This document shows, piece after piece, positions 5,601 through 11,301 of a stretch of DNA of 13,226 nucleotides. Location: positions 1-13,226 of the forward strand of contig CAZWUW010000078.1 in NCBI GenBank assembly GCA_964636895.1. Reading direction: 5' to 3'. Within the stretch, counting starts at the first letter, position 1, and each line of letters begins with the position of its first letter. Position numbers and translations under genes: made by a program. The notes beneath the pieces are model-generated. The model did no database searches and was not told the DNA's origin. It saw only the letters and a list, made by a program, of their open reading frames with translations. The stretch is from CAZWUW01 sp964636895 (GTDB taxonomy: Bacteria > Bacillota > Thermincolia > Thermincolales > CAZWUW01).

Positions 5601-6218
5601 ATGCTTAGCAGGAGATTTTTGCCGGTAGTTATGGGGTTTACCCTGTTGTTTACCGGCGCTGTACCGGCTCTGGCCGTCCCGGCCGGAGGAGCATCGCCCG
5701 CCAAATATGAAGTCAGTACACAGAAAAACAACAATAAACTCCAAAAGAAAGTCACCAAAAAAACAACCAACAAAAAAACAACCAACAAAAAAACAACCAA
5801 CAAAAAAACAACCAACAAAAACAAACCGCCTTCCAGAAGCAATTCCGGGTTTGATGCCGACAAGATTATCAGGTACGCCATGGACTTAAGAGGGGTTCCT
5901 TACCGTTCCGGTGGCACTACTCCCAAAGGGTTTGACTGCTCCGGTTTTACCATGTATGTTTTCAAGAATTCGGTGGGTATTGACCTGCCGCATTCGTCAG
6001 CGGCCCAGGCGGCTATGGGACAGGCCCTGAAGCGTGATGAACTGGTGGCAGGTGCTTTGGTGTATTTTAATACCTCGGGCAGTGGCGTAAGTCATGTGGG
6101 TATTTACATTGGAGATGATAAGTTTATCGATTCTTCAAACAGCAAAGGAGTGGCGATAAATAGCCTGCAGGATAATTATTGGGGTTCCCGCTATATGGGA
6201 GCTACACTGGTTAAATAA
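5601..6218 (+). CDS. Secreted NlpC/P60 peptidoglycan endopeptidase with Lys/Thr/Asn linker
   Basis: Exported cell-wall hydrolase of 205 residues. NlpC/P60 domains cleave peptide stems of peptidoglycan, usually between D-Glu and the diamino acid. Order: a signal peptide (about 1-25, MLSRRFLPVVMGFTLLFTG then ALA); a basic, low-complexity linker (about 36-77) with four TTNKK-type repeats; then the catalytic domain (84-205). Cys113 in FDCSGF is the nucleophile and His165 in VSHVGIYIG the base. The third polar residue is probably Asp177 (FIDSSNSKGV), where many relatives have His. No LysM or SH3 binding domain is present, so the basic linker may hold the enzyme to the anionic wall, which is inference. 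ATG start with AGAGAGG at 5584-5590. Expression is behind a sigma-H-like promoter and a cyclic-di-AMP riboswitch, the classic pairing for this class. It appears to be a single-gene unit. Confidence 0.94.
   Translation: MLSRRFLPVVMGFTLLFTGAVPALAVPAGGASPAKYEVSTQKNNNKLQKKVTKKTTNKKTTNKKTTNKKTTNKNKPPSRSNSGFDADKIIRYAMDLRGVPYRSGGTTPKGFDCSGFTMYVFKNSVGIDLPHSSAAQAAMGQALKRDELVAGALVYFNTSGSGVSHVGIYIGDDKFIDSSNSKGVAINSLQDNYWGSRYMGATLVK
5757..5816 (+). repeat. Four identical 15-bp tandem repeats in the linker
   Basis: The unit AAAAAAACAACCAAC occurs four times without a mismatch (5757-5771, 5772-5786, 5787-5801, 5802-5816). Each copy has a run of seven A and encodes one five-residue Lys/Thr/Asn repeat. The exact identity suggests recent expansion or homogenisation. 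Unit gain or loss keeps the frame; slippage within an A run breaks it. Confidence 0.95.
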
Positions 6219-6229
6219 TTTTTCAGCGC

Positions 6230-6278
6230 GGTAAAACGCGGTTCGGGGAGCAACGCACATCGTTCCCACGGTTTTACC
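6230..6278 (+). other. Structured segment downstream of the NlpC/P60 gene
   Basis: GGTAAAAC (6230-6237) pairs with GTTTTACC (6271-6278), enclosing an inner hairpin AACG/CGTT (6252-6264). There is no T run after it, so it is not a simple terminator. GTTTTAC is repeated at 6284-6290, giving an alternative partner for GTAAAAC. It could be 3'-end structure, an RNA leader or a binding site. I recognise no known RNA family. Confidence 0.45.
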
Positions 6279-6301
6279 GGCAAGTTTTACTTGTAGGCAA
6301 G

Positions 6302-6333
6302 ACCTTTACTGTTGTGGCGGTAAGGGTTTTTTT
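6302..6333 (+). terminator. Intrinsic terminator between the NlpC/P60 gene and nfeD
   Basis: ACCTTTAC (6302-6309) pairs with GTAAGGGT (6320-6327), eight pairs with one wobble, around a 10-base loop. A run of seven T (6327-6333) follows, then ATTT. It ends transcription from the hydrolase gene and separates it from nfeD. Confidence 0.8.
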
Positions 6334-6355
6334 ATTTGCCAAAAATAGGCGGGGA

Positions 6356-6390
6356 GTTAGTATGCTAACCGGTGGAAAGTGGAGTATAAT
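6356..6390 (+). promoter_or_regulatory. Candidate nfeD promoter with overlapping palindrome
   Basis: A perfect -10 TATAAT sits at 6385-6390. At 17-base spacing the -35 position reads ATGCTA, only 3 of 6 matches. The palindrome GTTAG-TATG-CTAAC (6356-6369) covers that -35, so an activator or repressor could bind there. No sigma-W-like element (TGAAAC...CGTA) is visible, though sigma-W drives the B. subtilis counterpart. Confidence 0.35.
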
Positions 6391-6427
6391 AGTAAGGACA
6401 TCATGTGTCACTGAATGGGGGAAAAGT

Positions 6428-7213
6428 ATGAGAAAGCGGTTTGCCAGGATAGCGGTTTTTGTATTTTTGATTTTACTGGGTTTATCCAGTATGGTGGCTC
6501 CGGGCTGGGCTGGCAGTGACCCGGCCCAACTGTCGGAGGTTAACTCTAACTGGGTGGACCGGGCGGCAGCCTTAATCGTTAGTCCCTATATCAGCCCGCT
6601 GCTGCTGTTAATTGGTTTTGCCGGCCTGCTGATAGAGAGTTTTACGATCGGTTGGGGTGTAGCTGGAACCATTGGGCTTACGGCGCTGGGACTATTTTTT
6701 GGCGGTCATATAGTGACCGGAATTTCCGGCTGGGAAGCGCTGTTGGTCTTTATCCTGGGAGTGTTGGCCCTGATGCTGGAGATTTTTGTCCTGCCCGGCT
6801 TTGGCGCGGCAGGCGTCATTGGCCTTGGGCTGATTGTCTGGAGTATTTTTCTGGCATCTGTGAGCTATAGCCAGGCTATCATTTCTGTTACGGTGGCGCT
6901 GGTGGGCAGTATTGCCCTGCTCAGCCTGGCAGTGAAGCACCTGGGTAAAAGAGGGCTTTGGAACCGCCTGGTGTTGGGAGTAAAACAGGATAAAGAAACC
7001 GGTTACGTTGCCCCGCGATTAGATTTGCAGCAATATATGGACCAGACCGGCCGGACCCTGACACCCCTCCGGCCGGCAGGGGCCGCCGAGTTTGCCGGGC
7101 AGCGGGTGGATGTGGTTACCGAAGGTGACTTTATCCCGGCGCAGACCATAGTCCGGGTGGTGCTGGTGGAAGGCACCAGGGTAGTTGTCCGCGAGTCAGC
7201 CGGGGAACAATAA
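6428..7213 (+). CDS. nfeD: Short NfeD-family membrane protein (no protease domain)
   Basis: Integral membrane protein of 261 residues whose family partners flotillins in membrane microdomains. Order: a signal peptide or first membrane helix (1-28: MRKRFARIAVFVFLILLGL, then APGWA); a short external stretch (SDPAQLSEVNSNWVD); a cluster of about four to five hydrophobic segments (roughly 50-175, including ISPLLLLIGFAGLLIE and LVFILGVLALMLEIFVLPGF); then a soluble C-terminal OB-fold NfeD domain (TLTPLRPAGAAEFAGQRVDVV...TIVRVVLVEGTRVVV). B. subtilis YqeZ at this locus also has an N-terminal ClpP-like serine protease domain of about 200 residues. That domain is absent here, and the signal peptide shows this is not a truncation by the window or a frameshift. 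ATG 6428 is chosen because it begins the signal peptide; the in-frame GTG at 6314 lies inside a terminator. floA follows 35 bases on. Confidence 0.9.
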   Translation: MRKRFARIAVFVFLILLGLSSMVAPGWAGSDPAQLSEVNSNWVDRAAALIVSPYISPLLLLIGFAGLLIESFTIGWGVAGTIGLTALGLFFGGHIVTGISGWEALLVFILGVLALMLEIFVLPGFGAAGVIGLGLIVWSIFLASVSYSQAIISVTVALVGSIALLSLAVKHLGKRGLWNRLVLGVKQDKETGYVAPRLDLQQYMDQTGRTLTPLRPAGAAEFAGQRVDVVTEGDFIPAQTIVRVVLVEGTRVVVRESAGEQ

Positions 7214-7248
7214 TTGCCCGGAAAATCAAAAAAAAGGGGGATATAAAA

Positions 7249-8259
7249 TTGGATCAGTTTGCTGCTTTAGTACCTTTGTTTATTTTTATTGTTGCCTTGA
7301 TTGGAGTTGCCGTTATTTTCAGTTTTATTCCAGTGGGACTCTGGATCTCAGCTTTAGCCGCCAATGTACAAATTGGTATAATAACCCTGATTGGCATGCG
7401 GCTGCGCCGGGTGCCGCCGGCCAAAATCGTTAACCCTTTAATTAAAGCGGTTAAAGCCGGTATAAGTGTCACGGTTAACGAGTTGGAGGCCCATTATCTG
7501 GCGGGCGGTAACGTCGACCGGGTGGTAAATGCCTTGATTGCTGCCGAACGGGCCAATATCCCGTTGGCTTTTGAACGGGCGGCGGCCATTGACCTGGCAG
7601 GCCGGGACGTATTGCAGGCTGTACAGATGAGCGTCAATCCTAAAGTAATTGAAACACCGATTGTTTCTGCCGTGGCCAAAGACGGTATCGAAGTTAAGGC
7701 CATCGCCCGGGTGACCGTAAGGGCCAACATTGACCGGCTGGTGGGCGGTGCCGGCGAGGAAACCGTTATTGCCCGGGTCGGGGAAGGTGTGGTTACCACT
7801 GTTGGCTCCGCCACTTCTCATAAAGCGGTATTGGAAAACCCGGACCTGATTTCCCGAACCGTACTGAGTAAAGGCCTGGATGCTGGTACGGCGTTTGAAA
7901 TATTGTCTATTGATATTGCCGATGTTGATGTTGGCCGGAATATCGGGGCTCAACTACAGACCGACCAGGCTGAAGCTGATAAACGTATTGCCCAGGCCAA
8001 GGCTGAGGAACGCCGGGCGATGGCAGTAGCCAAAGAACAGGAAATGAAGGCTGCCGTACAGGAAATGCGGGCCAAAGTCGTGGAGGCCGAGGCCGAAGTG
8101 CCAAAAGCTATGGCTCATGCCCTGCGGGAAGGGAATATGGGTGTAATGGACTATTACAATATGCAGAATATCATGTCGGATACAGATATGCGGGAAGCCA
8201 TCGCCAAATTGGGGGCCAAAGGTGACGGTACAAACGGCACCGGGCAGAAAAAGGAGTAA
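7249..8259 (+). CDS. floA: Flotillin-like protein FloA
   Basis: Membrane-associated scaffold of lipid microdomains (YqfA in B. subtilis), affecting membrane fluidity, secretion and signalling complexes. The 336 residues compare with 331 in B. subtilis. An N-terminal hydrophobic stretch (about 5-53: FAALVPLFIFIVALIGVAV and LWISALAANVQIGIITLIGM) inserts in the membrane. The SPFH/PHB-like region follows (VNELEAHYLAGGNVDRVVNALIA, VIETPIVSAVAKDGIEVKAIARV). Then comes an Ala/Glu/Lys-rich coiled coil (about 235-285, QTDQAEADKRIAQAKAEERR) for oligomerisation, and a C-terminal segment MGVMDYYNMQNIMSDTDMR typical of FloA. Start TTG with AAGGGGG (7234-7240) 8 bases upstream. It sits between the NfeD partner and a small anchored protein in one unit. 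Confidence 0.96.
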   Translation: MDQFAALVPLFIFIVALIGVAVIFSFIPVGLWISALAANVQIGIITLIGMRLRRVPPAKIVNPLIKAVKAGISVTVNELEAHYLAGGNVDRVVNALIAAERANIPLAFERAAAIDLAGRDVLQAVQMSVNPKVIETPIVSAVAKDGIEVKAIARVTVRANIDRLVGGAGEETVIARVGEGVVTTVGSATSHKAVLENPDLISRTVLSKGLDAGTAFEILSIDIADVDVGRNIGAQLQTDQAEADKRIAQAKAEERRAMAVAKEQEMKAAVQEMRAKVVEAEAEVPKAMAHALREGNMGVMDYYNMQNIMSDTDMREAIAKLGAKGDGTNGTGQKKE

Positions 8260-8262
8260 GGC

Positions 8263-8667
8263 ATGGACCTTATTGGCTTACTAATATTCATCCTGTTTGT
8301 GGTCTTTAAATTCCTGGGCAAGCTGGGACCGGTGGCAGGTCCGGACGGGTCGCCGCGGCCCCGGCGGCTGCCCAGCTGGTTTCCGGATATTGAAGAGTCC
8401 ATCCCACCGGTCATTAAAGGTTCGGTGGATGGGCGCAGGACCGTTCCCGTTAGCCGGGTAACCCGCGGTGGCGGGCCGGCAGCGGAAGCCCCGTTAGAAC
8501 ATCAGGCACCGTGGGTACAACCGGCCCAGGAACAGGCCCAGGCCCAGGAACAGGGTCTTGATTTACAGCCGGCGTTTCTCCAAGAACCGATCCCCGACGA
8601 CATTATCAAAGGCCTGATTTGGGCAGAAATTCTAAGTCCGCCCCGGGCCAAGAGGAGAACAGTATAA
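8263..8667 (+). CDS. Hypothetical membrane-anchored protein with Gln/Pro-rich linker
   Basis: I do not recognise a named family. The 134-residue protein has one N-terminal membrane helix (about 1-18, MDLIGLLIFILFVVFKFLG). A Pro/Arg-rich juxtamembrane region follows (GSPRPRRLPSWFPDIEESIPP), then a disordered Ala/Gln/Glu-rich linker (about 85-100, AQEQAQAQEQ) and a compact C-terminal motif (IIKGLIWAEILSPPRAKRR, 114-132) that looks conserved and may dock a partner. The Gln-rich part is built on the repeated dodecamer CCCAGGAACAGG (8525-8536 and 8543-8554). The start is 3 bases after the floA stop with AAGGAG (8251-8256) inside the end of floA, so translation is likely coupled. Position suggests a role with FloA/NfeD; it occupies the yqfB slot of B. 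subtilis, but I see no reason to call it YqfB. Confidence is high that it is a gene, low on function. Confidence 0.82.
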   Translation: MDLIGLLIFILFVVFKFLGKLGPVAGPDGSPRPRRLPSWFPDIEESIPPVIKGSVDGRRTVPVSRVTRGGGPAAEAPLEHQAPWVQPAQEQAQAQEQGLDLQPAFLQEPIPDDIIKGLIWAEILSPPRAKRRTV

Positions 8668-8686
8668 TTAAATACAGGCATGTTTA

Positions 8687-8732
8687 CCCTCCTTGTATCA
8701 TAAATTTAGATTATAGACAAGGAGGGGTTTTT
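8687..8732 (+). promoter_or_regulatory. Hairpin that hides the yqfC ribosome site, followed by T5
   Basis: CCCTCCTTGT (8687-8696) pairs without mismatch to ACAAGGAGGG (8717-8726). Inside the 20-base loop, ATAA (8700-8703) can pair with TTAT (8711-8714). The 3' arm contains the whole AAGGAGG ribosome site of yqfC, and TTTTT (8728-8732) follows up to the ATG at 8733. It could act as a terminator of the floA unit, a translational lock on yqfC, or both. Confidence 0.7.
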
Positions 8733-9017
8733 ATGTCGCTAAATGACCGAAAAAAACGGATTCAACAGCAGCTTGCACATTTTCTTGATATTCCCAAGGA
8801 TATTATGATGGACCTGCCCAAAATAGTCATAGTGGGTGATGTGCAGCTATTCATAGAAAACCACCGGGGAATAATTGTTTATACCCCTACGCTGATCAGG
8901 GTGAACACCAGTATCGGAGAACTGGAAATTAGCGGGCTCGATCTTACCCTGCGCAATATATTGTCAGATGAGATTACCGTCGAAGGACGGGTCATGTCTG
9001 TTGCATACCGGCGTTAG
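8733..9017 (+). CDS. yqfC: Sporulation protein YqfC
   Basis: Small protein of 94 residues belonging to the YabP/YqfC family found in endospore formers; YqfC is a sporulation protein of the mother cell in B. subtilis. Typical features: MSLNDRKKRIQQQLAHFLDI at the N terminus, then DLPKIVIVGDVQLFIENHRGIIVYT, and a beta-rich second half (LIRVNTSIGELEISGLDLTL, ILSDEITVEGRVMSVAY). No signal peptide or membrane helix is visible. The ATG at 8733 is chosen because it matches the family start and lies 7 bases after the ribosome site GGAGG (8721-8725). An upstream in-frame TTG-type extension through 8619 would overlap the preceding gene and has no support. yqfD follows after 12 bases. Its ribosome site is buried in a perfect 10-bp hairpin. 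Confidence 0.92.
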   Translation: MSLNDRKKRIQQQLAHFLDIPKDIMMDLPKIVIVGDVQLFIENHRGIIVYTPTLIRVNTSIGELEISGLDLTLRNILSDEITVEGRVMSVAYRR

Positions 9018-9029
9018 GAGGGAGAAACA

Positions 9030-10292
9030 ATGGTGCTGATGAAATTCTGGTCGTTTATGGTTGGTTATGTTACTCTACTGGTCGAGGGTGACGGATTAGA
9101 AAAGCTGCTTAATATGGCTGTGGGCAGGGGCATCTATCTCTGGGAAATCGTCTGGCTGGACCAGCGAAAAATTCGGCTTAAAGTGCGGGTCAGTGGTGTC
9201 CGGGCTTTGCGGCACATTGCCCGCCGCACCCACTGCCGGTTCCGTATCCAGGCCAGGGAAGGGTTGCCTTTTACGGTTGGCCGGCTTAAAAAACGCCGTA
9301 TGCTGGTGCTGGGGGCAGTAGCATGCTTGCTGGGCCTCTATCTGATGTCATCCTTTATCTGGTTTATTGAGATTGAGGGGAACAAACAGTTATCCCGGGC
9401 GGAGATTTTAAAAAGTGCGGAAATTGCCGGCTTGCAGATGGGGACATTAAAAAAACGCGTAAATACCGACAAGGTAGCCAAGCTAATTATTACGGAGTTG
9501 CCCAGGTTGTCCTGGGTGGGGGTGGAGATTACTGGAACCAAGGCTATTATTCGGGTGGCGGAAAAAACTATTAAAGCGCCGGTGGATAGTGCGCCGGCGC
9601 ATATTGTGGCTGTTAAGGCCGGACTGGTGCAGGAGGTGCTGGTTCTTGCCGGTATGCCTGTAGTCCGGGAAGGTGAAACCGTCAGCGCCGGTGAAATCTT
9701 AATCTCGGGCATTATTCAGCCGCCGGATTCGGAAATGTTGCCAACCCCGGAACAAAATCTGGATCACGCTGACAACGGATTGCGGGAGTCGTCGCAACCA
9801 CGTTATGTCCGGGCGCAGGGGATTGTCAGGGCCCGGGTGTGGTATGAAGGGTACGGTGAGTCACCCCTTGTTGACAGCGGAATGCGCAAAACCGGCCGGC
9901 AGGCACGCTCTATAAGTATTAAAATAATGGATAAGGAAATAATTTTGCATGGGAGCCGTCAGAAACCCTTTCCGTTCTTTGAGCTGGTGCGGATAGTTAA
10001 AAGAATACCTGAATGGAGGAATATTCGGATTCCTGTCGAAATAGTTACCACAGAATATATTGAAACCAAGCCTTACCGGGTTAATCTAGGCCACCGGCGA
10101 GCGCTGGCAGTTGCTGAGGCGGAGGCAAAAGGGCAGATCAAAAAAGAGTTGGCCAAAGGTGCCAAAATCCTGGCCGAAACCAGTGAGGAAATTGATACCA
10201 GTGACCGCAAGCTGGTCCGGGTTAGGGTGTTGACTGAGACTATGGAAGATATCGGCACGGTCAAAGTGATTCCCGGGGACCAATTGCCATAA
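9030..10292 (+). CDS. yqfD: Sporulation protein YqfD
   Basis: Membrane protein of 420 residues from the YqfD family, restricted mainly to endospore formers; its molecular role is unknown. The N-terminal cytoplasmic part (about 1-88: GYVTLLVEGDGLEKLLNMAV, RTHCRFRIQAREGLPF) is followed by a basic stop (LKKRR) and one membrane helix (91-113, MLVLGAVACLLGLYLMSSF). The external region begins with a POTRA-like segment (IEIEGNKQLSRAEILKSAEI) resembling FtsQ/SpoIID-type folds, which is inference. It ends with YRVNLGHRRALAVAEAEAKGQIKKEL, a family hallmark. ATG 9030 has GGAGGGAG (9017-9024) 5 bases before it; an in-frame ATG at 9039 gives MKFWSFMVGY and is a possible alternative. It is in one unit with yqfC and phoH. 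Confidence 0.92.
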   Translation: MVLMKFWSFMVGYVTLLVEGDGLEKLLNMAVGRGIYLWEIVWLDQRKIRLKVRVSGVRALRHIARRTHCRFRIQAREGLPFTVGRLKKRRMLVLGAVACLLGLYLMSSFIWFIEIEGNKQLSRAEILKSAEIAGLQMGTLKKRVNTDKVAKLIITELPRLSWVGVEITGTKAIIRVAEKTIKAPVDSAPAHIVAVKAGLVQEVLVLAGMPVVREGETVSAGEILISGIIQPPDSEMLPTPEQNLDHADNGLRESSQPRYVRAQGIVRARVWYEGYGESPLVDSGMRKTGRQARSISIKIMDKEIILHGSRQKPFPFFELVRIVKRIPEWRNIRIPVEIVTTEYIETKPYRVNLGHRRALAVAEAEAKGQIKKELAKGAKILAETSEEIDTSDRKLVRVRVLTETMEDIGTVKVIPGDQLP

Positions 10293-10317
10293 TACTATAA
10301 CAGGAGGTCAGCCATCA

Positions 10318-11286
10318 TTGATCACCAGAGCTGAAAAAAGAATCGTACTAGAAAATCTTACCGACACAATGAATCTTTTTGGGCATCACGATGAGAACCT
10401 GCGGCTGTTGGAAAAAGAATTTAATGTTGGCATTGTGTTAAGGGCTGAGCAACTGGTTATTTCAGGGGAAAAACAAGGTGTAGAGCAGGCGGCCCAAGTT
10501 CTTTACCAACTGGCTGACCTGAGTGCTGTCGGTCAGCTAGTTACCCCCAGAGAGGTTCAATATACGACAAAGCTGGTACGGGACGGGCAGGGAGAGAAGA
10601 TTGCCGACCTGACTTCCGATATGCTGGTTATAACTTTCCGCGGCAAAACGCTGAAACCCAAAACGCATGGGCAGAAAAGGTATGTGGAAGCTATCAGGCA
10701 AAATGACCTGGTTTTTGGCATCGGTCCCGCCGGCACCGGCAAGACCTACCTGGCTGTAGCTATGGCTGCCAGAGCTTTACGGGATAAGGAGGTCAGCCGA
10801 CTGGTGATTACCCGTCCGGCGGTGGAGGCCGGTGAAAAACTGGGTTTCCTACCCGGCGATCTGCAGGAAAAGGTTAATCCGTATCTGCGTCCTGTTTACG
10901 ACAGCCTGTACGATATTTTGGGAATAGATAAAACACAAAAAATGCTGGAAAAGAATACTATCGAAATAGCCCCCCTAGCTTATATGCGCGGCCGGACCCT
11001 GAATGATGCTTTTATCATTCTTGATGAAGCCCAAAATACGACCCCGGAGCAAATGAAAATGTTTTTGACCCGGCTTGGCTTCGGCTCCAAGGCCGTTATT
11101 ACCGGGGATGTAACCCAGGTGGATTTGCCCAAGGGGCAGTTTTCCGGTTTGTTGGAGGCTAAACGTATTTTAAACGGTGTGGCGGGTATTTCCTTTCAGA
11201 TGCTGAGTACTGAGGATGTACTGCGGCACCCGTTGGTGCAAAGTATTGTCAAAGCATATGAAAACGCAGATAAAGACAGCAGATAA
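10318..11286 (+). CDS. phoH: PhoH-family ATPase
   Basis: Cytoplasmic P-loop ATPase of 322 residues, related to the N-terminal half of RNA helicases; the family is linked to RNA metabolism and ribosome maturation along with YbeY. The N-terminal part (about 17-75, LTDTMNLFGHHDENLRLLEK) resembles a KH-type RNA-binding domain. Walker A is GPAGTGKT at 136-143, Walker B is FIILDEAQN at 232-240, and the conserved ITRPAVEAGEKLGFLPGDLQ (164-183) and ITGDVTQVDLP follow the family pattern. The start is TTG with GGAGGT (10303-10308) 9 bases before it. It lies 25 bases after yqfD and 15 bases before yqfF. In B. subtilis and many relatives, ybeY follows yqfF. Confidence 0.96.
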   Translation: MITRAEKRIVLENLTDTMNLFGHHDENLRLLEKEFNVGIVLRAEQLVISGEKQGVEQAAQVLYQLADLSAVGQLVTPREVQYTTKLVRDGQGEKIADLTSDMLVITFRGKTLKPKTHGQKRYVEAIRQNDLVFGIGPAGTGKTYLAVAMAARALRDKEVSRLVITRPAVEAGEKLGFLPGDLQEKVNPYLRPVYDSLYDILGIDKTQKMLEKNTIEIAPLAYMRGRTLNDAFIILDEAQNTTPEQMKMFLTRLGFGSKAVITGDVTQVDLPKGQFSGLLEAKRILNGVAGISFQMLSTEDVLRHPLVQSIVKAYENADKDSR

Positions 11287-11301
11287 GATGGGAGTGGAAC
11301 T

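Noticed and set aside
5757..5816. CRISPR-like array
   Set aside because: The 15-bp units are directly adjacent with no spacers and lie in frame inside a coding gene; they are a coding tandem repeat.
6314..6427. GTG extension of nfeD by 38 residues
   Set aside because: The GTG lies inside the terminator loop, and the extension would bury the clear signal peptide that begins at 6428.
8663..8668. TATAAT as a promoter for yqfC
   Set aside because: There is no acceptable -35 at 16-18 bases, and the upstream sequence is GC-rich coding DNA; it also overlaps the stop codon of the preceding gene. I also found no convincing sigma-E element here.
8619..8732. N-terminal extension of yqfC
   Set aside because: It would overlap the end of the 134-aa gene and run through the hairpin; the family start and ribosome site fit the ATG at 8733.
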